A stretch of DNA of 64,000 bases. Origin: Sclerotiophoma versabilis. Its lineage: Eukaryota > Ascomycota > Dothideomycetes > Pleosporales > Didymellaceae. This document shows, piece by piece, positions 23,158 to 34,339 of the stretch (position 1 is the stretch's first letter; every line of letters begins with the position of its first letter). The notes under the pieces were generated by a model. The model saw only the letters and a program-made list of their open reading frames with translations, did no database searches and had not been told where the DNA came from. A program made the position numbers and the translations under genes. The stretch is from the NCBI GenBank assembly GCA_012274445.1, contig JAAROD010000033.1, positions 2,147,758 through 2,211,757 on the forward strand, given 5' to 3'.

Positions 23158-25285
23158 CTCAGTACGACAGATGCTGCCAAGCACAAAATCGACTTCAGCC
23201 TTCGAGGCGTGCCAGTGGTGAGCCGCTTTGTGGAACGAGACGCAGAGATGCAGGAGCTCGAGAGGCATCTCCTTGACGCAGCCCGCGCAGCAGACCGCCG
23301 CAACGTTGCTGTCGTGCACGGCCTCGGCGGCATAGGCAAGATGCAGCTGGCAGTCGAGTTTGCGCGCAAGCACAAAAGCATCTTTAGTGGCATCTTCTGG
23401 CTGGACGGGTCGTCAGAGGCCAGTGTGAAGCAGTCGTTTGTAGGAATGGCGCTGAGACTGCCACGCGGCGAGCTGACTGCGGACGGTGCAGCGATGCTCA
23501 AGTCTGCTGTGATCGATGTTGATATGGCAGTGCGCGAATGCTTGCACTGGCTGTCGTTGCCGTCCAACAACCGCTGGTTACTGATCATCGACAACGTCGA
23601 CCGCGACCACCGCGACCTGGGCGACTCGCAGGCGTACAACGTGAAAGAGTACTTTCCGCAGGCAGATCACGGGTCGATCCTCATCACCAGTCGACTGACC
23701 ACGCTCCAGAGGCTCGGCGCAGGAGTAAAGATAGGAACGGTCGAGCCAGAACAGGCCCGTGCGATACTAGAGAGCAATGCAGGAAAGACAATCACAGGTG
23801 AGAGGAAGGTGCTGTTGATAGAGTGAAGATGTTGTTGCTAACCCGCGCTGAGTAGATGCTGCCGTAGTGCTGGACCTTCTGCACGGACTCCCCCTCGCCC
23901 TCACCCAGGCCGGCTCGTACATGCGCGAGACGAACGTATCTGCATCGACGTACGTGCAGTATTACAAAAAAACATGGGGCCAACTAATGAAGGAGTACGG
24001 CCACCGCAGCGTGCTGACAACGTGGACGATGTCGTACGAGCAGGTGCAGAGGCAGAGCGAGGCCACGGCTTGGCTGCTCAAGCTCTGGGGTTACCTGGAC
24101 AGCGGAGAGCTATGGTTCGAGCTGATTGCAGCAGCCATCGACGCGTCTGAAGAAATAAACGTTCCGGCATGGCTGCATGAGATGGCAAAGGACAGGCTAG
24201 AGTTTGTCGAGGCAGCAGGCCTCCTGTGTCGCTACTCGCTTATTGATGGCAAAGAGGGCACAGAAGGCTACTCAATGCACGCGGTACTGCACCAATGGTG
24301 CAGCCAACTAGCGGGACACGAGGAGCGGCACGAGCTGTGCTGCGTGGCAGCGGGCCTGGTTGCCGCCAATGTGCCAATCCAGAGTGACGCGGAGCACTGG
24401 ACAAAGCGCAAGCGACTGTTAGCGCACGGCATCAGCGTCAGCAAGTGGATCAGTGAGGAACATGTAGACGCTGACAAATCTACAAAGGCCTTTCTACAGC
24501 CATGGAATTACTACAATCTTGGGTATCTATTAGCAGACGAAGACTGGCAACGGGCTGTGAAACTGTACGAGCGCGCGTTGCAGGGATACGAGGAGACATG
24601 GGGAAAAGAGCACACATTGACACTTGATACTGTTCACAACCTAGGCGTTCTCTACACAGACTTAGGGCAGCACAAGGAGGCAGAAAAGCTGTTAGAGCAA
24701 GCGCTAGAGGGATATGAGAAGGTGTGGGGAAAAGAGCACACATCAACACTGCCTACTGTCAATAATCTAGGCAACCTCTACGCAGACTTAGGGCAGCATA
24801 AGGAGGCAGAGAAGATGTACAAGCGAGCGCTAGAGGGAAAAGAGAAGGTGTGGGGAGAAGGGCACAAAGAGACACTTAACACTGTTTACAACCTGGGCGT
24901 CCTTTATTTAAACTTAGGGCAGCACAAGGAGGCAGAGAAGCTTTTTGAGAGAGTGCTAGAGGGATACACAAAAGCAGTTGGGCCTGAGAGGATTTCTACT
25001 TATGTTCCAGCTCTCATCACAATCTGCGCCCGTGGCTCGCTTTCTGTTAGCTTAGGTCGTGTCGAAGAGGCTGAGGCGTGGTACTCTAAGGCACTCTCGG
25101 GCTACGAAGCGGTATTTGGGGCAGAGCATTCGAAGTGTCAGCCTCTGCGCAACTGCCTCGCTGCTCTGGAGAAGGCAAAGACGAAGAGCAGCCCCTCTAT
25201 CGGGACAGAATCGGTGCAGGGAGGCGAGGAGCCGAGTAACATTCGCGATGCTGTCATATATCCTGGTCAGATTCAGAAAGCCTAG
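23158..25285 (+). pseudogene. 3' half of a fungal NLR: NB-ARC plus TPR repeats, start lost
   Basis: Exons 23158-23797 and 23856-25285. The first begins STTDAAKHKIDFSLRG with a TGA just upstream and no nearby ATG. The NB-ARC shows the P-loop GLGGIGKMQLAVEFA (Met replaces the usual Thr/Ser after GK), Walker B WLLIIDNVD, ILITSR, and GLPLALTQAGSYM; an MHD-like MHAVLHQWCS follows. The TPR part has at least three tandem 42-residue units (LGVLYTDLGQHKEAEKLLEQ type) plus a more diverged fourth. In intact fungal NLRs the NB-ARC binds ATP, drives oligomerisation and the TPR senses the ligand, often in self/non-self recognition. The frame is open to its stop at 25283-25285, so loss is recent, or the half could still be translated from an internal ATG at 23248. 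The matching 5' half is at 18552-19674. Confidence 0.87.
24575..24960 (+). repeat. 126-bp tandem repeats encoding TPR units
   Basis: The block CTTAGGGCAGCA(C/T)AAGGAGGCAG recurs at 24661, 24787 and 24913, exactly 126 bp apart (42 codons). Neighbouring stretches such as GTGTGGGGAAAAGAGCACAC are also almost identical between units. Such DNA-level identity means recent duplication or gene conversion between units, typical of fast-evolving NLR sensor domains. Confidence 0.9.
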
Positions 25286-27531
25286 TTCGAGGCGGCACCA
25301 GATACTAGGAAAGCTGTTCCGTAAGCGGACATAGATTAAGCTGCGGGCAGTATTTTAGTTGTACTGTAAATTGTGAGCTCAGTAAATCCCCGTGATGGGC
25401 AGACATGGAACATAAGCGACCCATTTCGACTTTCATCCCAAGGAAGCTAATTTGGTATCCATCTCTGTGATAGTGTCGTGTCAGCCCGAGCAGTGCGGTG
25501 CCGGAGCGTCAGCGTTACTCTTAACACTTAGGCGAAGCGGAGCTCAGCACGTAACAAAGCGGCACATATGAGCCACTCACCAGCGTGTGGTAAGCCAAGT
25601 GAGCTGACAATTTGAGCTGCTAGAGGCCCGTCTCGCATTAAACCGGGTCAGCAGCTTCTCTGCGCAAAAGTATCGACACAGAAGCGGTCTCGCATGAACC
25701 TCTGCACAACAACAGGGCACTAATGATGACTCATGAAACCCGCAGCAAGATCTATAGACCCCATCTAGACACTTTGAAGCGATTCAGCGGATTTCAAAGC
25801 CTATCAGTGGATCAATGGTGAGGTGAGTCATTTTTGCATCTGCATAAGGCCCTTTGCGAACCAGGCTCAGAATATATCAACGCGGGCCTCATTCTTGGGT
25901 ATGAGTGAACTGAGACGTCGGGGATAGCTATCAGCACGCAATTTGAATCTGTTCCAGGCAGACGCCGAGGTGTGTGCAATGTTGGAGTCACGTGAAGTCC
26001 AAGTATCGCTCGTGTTTTCTGGCACGGCAGTCTTTGACACTCAGGATGGAATTAATCGTAGTTTTGGAGGGGAGACATCGATCTTCAATCTGGATCTTGT
26101 CTTCAGTGACCGAAACACTGTAAGACGTACATGTGGTCAAAAAGATCATGCTTGGAGTCACAAAGAGATCTTGTTGTTCATTCCTCTTCCCTATCGAGTG
26201 TAGCGCTACATGATTCTTCTTCTAAGCTTCTAGCAGCTCTTCATGTTCTTTCTCGCATGACAAAGTGTTGGTTTTCGAGCAGGGAGTGGAGATGGCGGTT
26301 TGCTGAACCAACGTTTTTTCAAATGCCGGAGTCTCCGGATCAGGGGGGATTAGATTTGAGTTGTGATGCAGAGCATAGTTGAGGATTCGGGGATGGTAAC
26401 ATATGATGGAGTTGGCCAAGATATGCAGCGAAAGTGGGGTTAGAGGATCAGTAGGATGGACACAGCAGGCTTGGACCAACGCAGTGTCTTAGGTGTTTTG
26501 CCGACTGCAGCTACGAGATCGTTATCTTGGTCAACCTCCTCCACTAAAATCGCAAGTAATTGCCAAACCCATCGCGATGCATGCATTGTGCAGACACCGG
26601 AGCAAACCCCGCTGCGTCGAGGGCAATGCCTCAACGCACCCCCCATCGGATAGAAGCCAGCTTCTCCAATTCACCGGAAGTGATCTATCAAAGCTGTATG
26701 CACCATCACCGCAAATCTACACGCAAAACACGGAGCCTAGTCCCACATCAACGTTGGAATAAGCACGTTACATTCGCCACCACTAATCACACGCTACATC
26801 TGTCAGCTTACCTAATCTCCTGCCGCATAGAGTGAGTGACATCGCGATCCCTTGCGTCATGCGACTAGTGACGGCACGCGCCAACTGACGTCGAGCCACC
26901 ACGAATTTGACAGGTGTGGCTGAGAAGGCTTGATTCGACGTTGTTCGCCCCTGCAGCCGCGCGACACTCTGACGATAGGGATTCTCCCGGCAATGATGAT
27001 AGCGGTAGTGCGACCTTAAAACGTAGCGTGCTGCAGACATGTTGTTGCAAATGCGCGCGGGACCGAGGTCTGGAGCGTTTACGATGACTGGCCTTTCGCA
27101 CAGCGTTTAAAAGAGTCCAAGCGGGTTGATTGAGTACGAATCTGGCGCGGCTGTTGGAGTCAGGCTTTGTAGGTGCTTTTCGAGCTTCACTTGCGCCTTG
27201 CTGGTGTACCTGTAGTAGTTGCGATGAAGTGTTAGACCTTCTCGAGCCTTTGCCTGGACTGACTGAGTGCGTATCGCATAGCTTCGGCACATACGTTAGT
27301 CACTATCCACGACTTGTTTGTCAAGATTGTACACGTATTTATTTCAAGTCCTTCGACACGTGAGACACTAGACCTTATGAGGTTGGAAGGACTCCAAGTG
27401 ATCGACGCTTGCGCGGCCGTACATACTAGCGCCGACGCTATCATCTAGTTTGTACTTTAGTTGCGACAAAAGGATCGAACCTTTAGAATGGAGTGACCAG
27501 CAGAGTGTAAGGGAGCAAAAAAAGGTCAAAA
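25286..27531. other. Intergenic; no gene supported
   Basis: Several 60-140-aa frames overlap on both strands at 25900-27290 with no splice sites, motifs or consistent composition. I see nothing else definable. Confidence 0.5.
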
Positions 27532-27650
27532 ACATACAACAGCGGGTATTCGCTAGTGGTCACCCACCTAACTACTAATCCGCCGGTACGTTGCTTAAAT
27601 AGGGCTGAGCGAACGGGAAGCCTTGTTTTCAACGTCCTATGGTCGTATGT
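27532..27650 (-). rRNA. 5S ribosomal RNA gene, second copy of the variant
   Basis: Reading the minus strand from 27650 gives ACATACGACCATAGGACG and ends GTTGTATGT, a 119-nt 5S. It differs from the plus-strand copy at 1226-1344 at only two positions that I can see (CTAGCG for CTATCG, and GTTGTATGT for GTCGTATGT), the second giving a G-U wobble in helix I. Short upstream identity (AATTTCCACAT against AACTTCCACAT) continues a little before the start, then similarity is lost. A T-rich stretch follows the end on the minus strand and would terminate Pol III. Confidence 0.93.
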
Positions 27651-30365
27651 GGAAATTTCAGTAGTTAATATGTTATGTATAGTCCATGGCTAGGAGGGAG
27701 AGCTGGATCCACTCCATCAGTCAACAAGGTCCACCATCTTTCCATTGAATAATCATCGATTGGTTTGATTTGAGTGCACCATCATTGCAGTGTTTTGTCA
27801 CGCAGTTAGTCTCGAGCATGGAGGTGTGTTGTGTTTTTTCATGGAATTCAGTGCACTTGGAGCTGCTTTCTTGCTGTCTAGGGCTCTCTGACCATGGTAC
27901 CAGCGCCTCTGCCGTCTGAGATATGTTATTTGTATGTGTAAGTGCGCTTGCAAGCTGGCAGATTGATCAATGCGCGGTTGCAGATAGGGTATGCATAGAG
28001 CAATGCAATCAGCATTTCGCAGGCTCATCAATACGGGTGTGCGGCTTGAGGTTCAAGCTACAACGAGTTTTCATCAGAGGCAGTAGTTACTTATAGAGAG
28101 TGGGCTGTGATCGCCATGGTGAACAGGAACATACCCATAACGCACACCCAACGGCCGCTCTCATGTGCACATGCTGTGACCTGCACTTAAAATGGCTTCT
28201 TTTCTTTCTCCCCAACCGGGTGCCTGTCGCACTGTCAGAAACGGCACTAACCATCAGGTGTCCTAACAATGATGCAAGCAGCTTACGGGTTTGGATAGAT
28301 TTCTGGTGGTCCTCTTTTATGCTGCACTTCGGATCGACCGCGGAGTGCTCAACACACGCACAGACACAGTCGCGAGTGGCCCTTCCAGCCCCCCGCACGA
28401 ACCCCGCCGAACAGCCACTGGAGTTGTCGTTGGTCATCAAGAGAGATTTTCTTGCACAGTATTAGAAAGAAGTGCTTATGACGCATGCTGTGCTTCTGCA
28501 GCCATACAGAACTTCCTACCAATAGTGCGGTCAGCCCTGATGTGCAAAGGTCCCCGAGCAACGACACTCCTCAGCATCTTTTGTGCTCACACTCTGGCAC
28601 GCAGCCGGTTGGTAGCCATCATGCTGAGACTTGCAGACAAATTGGAGATGTTAGGGTAGTAACACAGCTCGTCTGTGCAAGGCACTGCCGCTGAGACGCG
28701 TCGACGAGCGTGGCTGGACGCAGGACTACAGGCACCGCTGCAGGTCACAACCGTTTGCGCGACTTCCATATGGGCATAACACTGCAGCTGCCGCACCATC
28801 ATCGCTCTGAAGTCAAGTGTGACGCGTCGATCTCGTTTGCAGCACTGCGTCCGCCCGCACGCCATGTTTCTCAAATGCGTGCTGCGGCCTGAAGACTGCT
28901 GGTCAGACAGCGAGAATGCGGAGCGACGCAAGGATCCTCTGTGCTACTGCTGACGCAGATGCTTTTGCCACGCGGAGACCTGTAACATTGTATGTGCAGC
29001 ACGTCCACATCTTGTCGGTGAAGTTCTGTTCCATCTGTCCCACAATTCCGCGACATACTTTTCGTATGCTCGCCGCAGGGGAATGCTGTCTTCATCTTTA
29101 ACCTCATTACTCAAGATGGTCGTTGGGTGCTTGGCCTCCACCTGTATCCTCTTATTTCCAGGCCATCGGTCGACAACGCCCTGGCCGCTTGCCTGTACTG
29201 TGCTCTCAGCATGGTAGGCGGGTCAACGGCTTGGTACCCACTTCTGCTCTAACCACCCTATCAGCGCGAAGCAACACATGACTGGGATCCTTTATTGGTG
29301 TCTTAAACATCTAGGGGTACGGACGCGGCAGCCGACAAAATGCGCCGAGCATCTTTCTGCGCAGCATGGTCGGCAAAACCGCTAGGTTCTTGTCGATGTG
29401 ACGCAGTTACACCCGTTCACGTGAAAGGCAAGCTTCAGTCGCTTCAAACGCATGGTTCACTACCCCAATCCGATCTCGGTTGACATTCCTCAGATCATCT
29501 TACCTCCTCCTGGCCTCAGGCCATGCAGCGACCAATTCGGTTTAGCTGCCGTCACCATGCATCTGGCGATGCTTCCCACACACCCTGCGACGACATACCC
29601 AGCGTATCAGTTACCCTGCCTCAGATCAGTGCACTTGCATGCTTTCATCTTGGCTGCGGTAAATTTGGCCAGAAACGACAGCTCTCGTTGCAGCATACCA
29701 GTCTCCGTACACTTCCATCCCAGCCCTTGGTCTAGCAACCTACGCGCGTACCTTTGAGCCTATCACACGCTCTGCAGTACATCTACACCATTACACGTGT
29801 TTGTCGGCTTCAGGCTTGGACTTCCGAAGATCAGAAACCATATAAGGCTATCCTTGACTTCGTTTGTACTTAGCCATCCACCCCTATCTCGTTTTAGCAT
29901 CTGTGTGGGTATGCCTGATGGCCCATCAGATACTCTTGAAGGGGCCCCTGCTACTGCAGACAACCACTTCCGTTCCACATGAGGAGGTACACCAACACCA
30001 CGTCCGGCCGTTTGTTTGCCCTTCATCATCTCCTGCTCACATTTGGCGTACCCATGGGCCTGACCCGCGCTATCGGATGTGTGCATTTGGAGTCTCTCAT
30101 CTTGGTTTCACAGTCAGGCTTTCTGAAGGATACATGTCCCTGCCTCAGGCTTAATCTTGTGAACCTCCACTGCAGATCCCGTTCTGGAGCGCCTACGCTC
30201 GCTTGCAGGTGTTCTCCTGATGGGCTCACTCAGCCGATGGTCAGCACAGAGAGTGGTGCATAAGAACGCCTCCTAGTGCCTCGCAGGCCACAGTAGCGTC
30301 CCCTCTCTTCACTACGTTCGCTCCTTTTCAGACCCAGAGTCGCCTTCCAAACACGATCCAACATC
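27651..30365. other. Intergenic; no gene supported
   Basis: Moderately GC-rich DNA with many overlapping frames of 60-120 codons on both strands (28087-28930, 29452-30260), none with exon structure or motifs. I see no RNA gene or repeat. Confidence 0.5.
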
Positions 30366-30965
30366 ATGTCCTTCAAGCACGTCGCCTCATCCCTTGGGAC
30401 TCTTGGCCAAAAGATGCGAAGGGCGAAGACTAAAGCCCAGCGCTCCTTTGCCGGACTGCGCCGCCACATGCACCGCTCCCCCAGGCCGCCGGATTGTGAG
30501 TTCCACACGCCTCAACACCGTCATTCCAGCTAAGCCAGGCAGCATCCACCTCATCCTCTGGTTCAGAGAATAACGTCCACAACATCGACCGCTATATCAC
30601 CACGTCAGTCTAGTATGCCTACCATCGACCCCAGCATATCCTCAATGCTCCCATTTAATAACCCCAGTCACCCACCCATCCGTCGCCAAGCAAGCGAAAA
30701 CCTACGCCAGCAATATCTCAACGACGAACTCTACATGCACAACGGACATCCCACGCAACACAACGGCCGAGCCTCATCCAACGTCCTCCCAACAAATGTC
30801 CTCTCATGCGAGCCCTCCGTGCCATGGTACCTCAACCCAGCCGTCCCGTGGTACCTACGCCCATCAACATCAAAATACTACTGCAGCTTTACACCCCCAC
30901 ACCTGCAGTGCCGTCCTGCTGATACCTACCAGAACGGGGAGTACGCGTGGCACTGGGACACGTAA
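30366..30965 (+). CDS. Small hypothetical protein with VPWYL repeat, three exons, 162 aa
   Basis: Exons 30366-30495, 30543-30603 and 30668-30965 give 489 nt in frame. Intron 1 has GTGAGT and branch GCTAAG; intron 2 has GTCAGT and ends CCCCAG. The N-terminus is basic (MSFKHVASSLGTLGQKMRRA, then LRRHMHRSPRPP), the middle Ser-rich (STSSSGSENN), and the C-terminal part carries a near-duplicated SVPWYLNP/AVPWYLRP and many Tyr/Trp/His. No domain is recognised. Without splicing the third exon alone would be read from ATG 30615. Confidence 0.55.
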
Positions 30966-31509
30966 GATGTGCGGCTAACTAGCATAGGGTGCCGTCGAGG
31001 TGGAGTCTGGATACGGTTTAATTGCTTCGGGGGTTTTGTATTACTTATGGGGAGTTTTTGGTGGGTGGATGGGTGAATGGTTTGGCAGTCCGACTGGTTT
31101 GGTAGGTTCAGCTGGTTGTTTGGTCTGGCTCAAGTTCGCTCCGATTGATGCCTTCCCTTGTACCTTATCTGCTTTTCTTTATTCAGTATCGTTTGTATCT
31201 ACTTAGAAGACAGGGAGGGAATGAAATGTTGGACTCATTGAACTCTTTAAAATTGCATACGCACACTCGCAACAAGTGTCTATCCCAACATACCAATCCA
31301 GCAAGCGCAGCTACACTTCGAACCCAGCGCGTCCACACTACAAACAACCAATGATAGATCAACAGTCCAAAAGTCGGAGATGCACATCCTCCCATCAACA
31401 GATATTTGCGTTCACACCACTCTTCCTCACAGCCCAACCTAAAACTCCGTCTCAAAACCCTATGACGAAAGATACTCTCCCAGTGTCTACCGCTAACCTT
31501 GCAAACCCC
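30966..31509. other. Convergent 3' intergenic region
   Basis: It lies between two genes that point towards each other. No gene or terminator structure can be defended. Confidence 0.5.
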
Positions 31510-32426
31510 TCAATGACGCACCCTACCCCGTCCATACGGTGACAGCCGCCTCTCAACTCCACGAGCCGCAGCCTCCTTCCTCGGAGAAGCACCCAAGCGC
31601 CTTCCCCTCAAGTCACCATTCGGACCCCGCCACAAACGACAGTACGAAGCGTGAGGCAGCGGCTTGTCGGGTTAGTATCGATTAATTTGGGATACAGGGG
31701 TGCGAATCGGAAATTCATAGAAGTATACGGGTGGGGAGTGAAAGTGTCCGCGGAAATTGTGAACGATTGAAAAGAGCAAGGAAGCAGAAAGACTTACTGA
31801 CTGCTGACACGCGCTTATGAGCAAATTTTCAAACGTCAAGATCGTGCTGAACGGGTGAGGTGTGGGTTTTGACGCTGCGGGTACGGGTATGGATGTGGGT
31901 GTGGGTGTGGATCGCATCGGCCTTGCACGGAATGGGATGGGCTCCTCAGTTCGGTGCGGTTGGGCGATGTACATGTTCGTAGCACTGGTGTTGGTCGTGC
32001 AGATTGCGTTTGCTAACACCGAGGCATCTGCGCAAGCTGAGTTGGGGGAGAGATCCACAGCTTGGCTCTGCGTGGGGCTTTGGTCGATGGGTTTCTGCTC
32101 CTGCTCCCGCTCCGACTCTGTGTGCGAAGCGCGCGGCGTGTCAAACAAAAAGAAGTGCTGGTCGGCACGAGCGCGGAGAGAGCCGAGTGGGAAGTCCGAG
32201 TCGAAATCGGAGTCGGGGTTTGAGTCGACATCGCTGGTGTCGGGTTCATAACCTGCGTCTTCTTGGCTGAGCAGGTTGAACGTGTCCTGCACAGGGAAAG
32301 GGTCTTGCGAATAGCTCTCAATTTTCTCTTCTATCTCTTCCTTGTCGGTTTTACGCGTTCCCTACCGTGTCAGTGGAGTCTAGCGAGTGATGTATTACGC
32401 AGTACTTGGTTCGAAGTTTCGTTCAT
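31510..32426 (-). CDS. Hypothetical protein, three exons, 245 aa
   Basis: Minus-strand exons 32426-32406 (MNETSNQ), 32361-31798 and 31662-31510 give 738 nt in frame, all phase 0. Intron 1 is 44 nt (GTACTG, branch CACTGAC, GGTAG); intron 2 is 135 nt (GTAAGT, branch ACTAAC, ACAAG). The protein has an acidic repeat-like N-terminus (DTSDVDSNPDSDFDSDFP), a Ser/Thr/Pro-rich middle and a basic C-terminal exon (YCRLWRGPNGDLRGRRLG) that looks conserved and is the best evidence for the second intron. No signal peptide and no recognised family. The ATG overlaps the stop of a 79-codon frame upstream. Confidence 0.6.
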
Positions 32427-32662
32427 TGTATGGCTGTCGTTGCGGTTTGTCTGGTAGATTGGTTGAGGTACTCGCAGTTTGGGAAAGAGATGATAAGACA
32501 CGGAGGGTGCGTGCTAGCGGCGCCGTTCTTGAGAAACGGAGTAACGACGGATCCGGGTGAAGGTGAATCGAGGTGAAAGAGGACGATCGAATCTTCTGCG
32601 GCCGGCAACCGGCTCGTCGACTCTACGGGCTCAGAGAAGGTTAGCTTAGACTCAAGAGGCAT
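32423..32662 (-). CDS. Possible 79-aa upstream frame
   Basis: The frame from ATG 32662 (MPLESKLTFSEPVE) runs to a TGA that overlaps the ATG of the 245-aa gene by four bases (ATGA). Composition is protein-like (SIVLFHLDSPSPGSVV, CLIISFPNCEY). No intron joins it in phase to the downstream gene. It may be a missed 5' exon, an upstream ORF or chance. Confidence 0.3.
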   Translation of the reverse strand: MPLESKLTFSEPVESTSRLPAAEDSIVLFHLDSPSPGSVVTPFLKNGAASTHPPCLIISFPNCEYLNQSTRQTATTAIQ

Positions 32663-33398
32663 GGTTTTGAGACCCAGGGCGGTTGCTCTTAGGATGTTGA
32701 GGTGTTGATTCTTTTCACTTACTGCCAGAAGTCCACCGCTGGACATCCATGACAAATAGCCCCGAGAAGACAGTCCAAACACGTGATGGCCATGAATAAG
32801 GCATAAACGGTTGAAAGAGGAAGTAATTAGGTATAAGATTTGTGAGAGGTCATGCTGAATTGAATGGGGTGGCCTGCGTAGAAGTCGCAAGATCGAGTCT
32901 CTATAGTAAACAGCTCGATGCAAGAGTGAAACCCGTCATATTGGAGTACGGAAAGCGTTCAGTGTGCCAGAATTGATGATCACTATGTACACACCGTGTA
33001 TTTAAGAGACTTTATAGTGCCGATTTCTATGCGCTAATCCTATGCCAGCTTACTCGAAATCTACCTGGATGTAAATTCTGCAGGAAAGGCACATTAGAAC
33101 ACATGATGCTGAAGATGACTCTGGAACCCGAGATTGCATATCATAAAGGGAACGCTATCTATGATAATCTTGGAAGGTAGTAGAGAGCTACGAGTAGGCA
33201 TGACGATTACAAACTTGACGAGGGTGAATAAGGCAATATCCCACTCCCAACATATGATCAAGAAGAGACATGGAAAGGAAAAGAGATAGACCAAAAGTCG
33301 CAGCAATGACATTCAGAGCGCTGTCTACCAAGTTGGCAGGGCTGTAAATGATCCTTGTCCTCAGTGGGTAGACCAGCTCAAGTCATGTCTGGAGAAGG

Positions 33399-33845
33399 TT
33401 GGCTCGTCCAGAAGATGGGGCATGTGGTCCATCTGTGGCAATTGCTGTGGGAACATCTGAGTGTGATGCTGCATGTTGTGTTGATGAGACCGTGGCAACG
33501 ATCGGGGTGAGCCGTTGCCTCTCTACGGAGCAAATCTTGCGGGTGAATAACCTAGCTGAGGCCGGCATATCAACTCCGCGAAGTAAATTTTCGCCACACT
33601 CCTCCAGAGCGCCGCATCGTTACTCTCCCACGTAGGATCTCGATCTTCGTTTTCTTTCGCGATTCGCTTGAAGCTTTTCAGCCCTTTGGTTTTTGGTAAC
33701 GACTTCTTGGGAATTTGTGAGACGCAGCGGGTTCTCTGCCGATAAGCGTTTCTTGCGATTGCTACACAAGAAGCAACTTTACACCAGCCTTAGCAAGGGC
33801 GACGAAGCCTTGGCGCATGCTCTTCGAGGTCTGAAGAAGAAATAG
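33399..33845 (+). CDS. Possible two-exon 3' gene segment
   Basis: An open frame (33399-33631, no ATG) can be spliced at GTAGGA (33632) to an acceptor GACGCAG (33727), keeping phase and giving a basic end (ADKRFLRLLHKKQLYTSL, then LRGLKKK) with stop at 33843-33845. The C-terminal exon has strong coding character. The 5' end is not resolved: the frame opens at 33374 and probably begins at a splice acceptor. No family is recognised. Confidence 0.35.
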
Positions 33846-33934
33846 GAAGTTTGGGTTTCGTACGTCACAAGTCATGTCGATCGGTGATACAACTTCGCAC
33901 GGGTAAGCGTACCCATGACGAAGAAATAGGCCTC

Positions 33935-34339
33935 TCAATCTTGCTCCTTTCCGGTCAGCTCTTTAGTTGCGACAAGATCATCACTCGTACATCTAGTGAA
34001 TCGTGAGCCACCACTAGCAGTGGCTGTTGAGAGTTTGACGATAAGAGGGTTCATATCTACGACCGAATTGTAGCTGGCACTAGCCCTTTCCAGGTCAGAC
34101 TTCGGAAACAACCCCTGCACCGCATCAACAATTCGGCCCTTTACTCGTCCCACCACATTCAACAGCCACCGGGTGTCCGACCAAAACGGGAAAGTTCGCT
34201 TAGGGATGATCTGCGACTGGCATGTTGTGGCGCGGCCGTCCCTGCACTTTGTCGGGTACAGTACCCACGTCAATACAGGGGTGCATCGGCGGTGAGGATT
34301 CGAAAGGATTGATGGCCTCAGTAGTCCAATGTAGGCCAC
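33935..34339 (-). CDS. Possible hypothetical protein, 134 aa
   Basis: Single minus-strand frame from ATG 34339 with mixed composition (VVGRVKGRIVDAVQGLFPKS, then LIVKLSTATASGGSRF). No motif and no splice partner found. It is isolated and could be chance. Confidence 0.3.
   Translation of the reverse strand: MAYIGLLRPSILSNPHRRCTPVLTWVLYPTKCRDGRATTCQSQIIPKRTFPFWSDTRWLLNVVGRVKGRIVDAVQGLFPKSDLERASASYNSVVDMNPLIVKLSTATASGGSRFTRCTSDDLVATKELTGKEQD

Noticed and set aside
22980..23639. 219-codon minus-strand frame
   Set aside because: Most of it is the antisense shadow of the NB-ARC exon; only its first part (23097-23037) is meaningful, as an inverted linker fragment.
28087..28930. Several 70-120-codon overlapping frames on both strands
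   Set aside because: They overlap in opposite phases, lack motifs and have no consistent exon structure.
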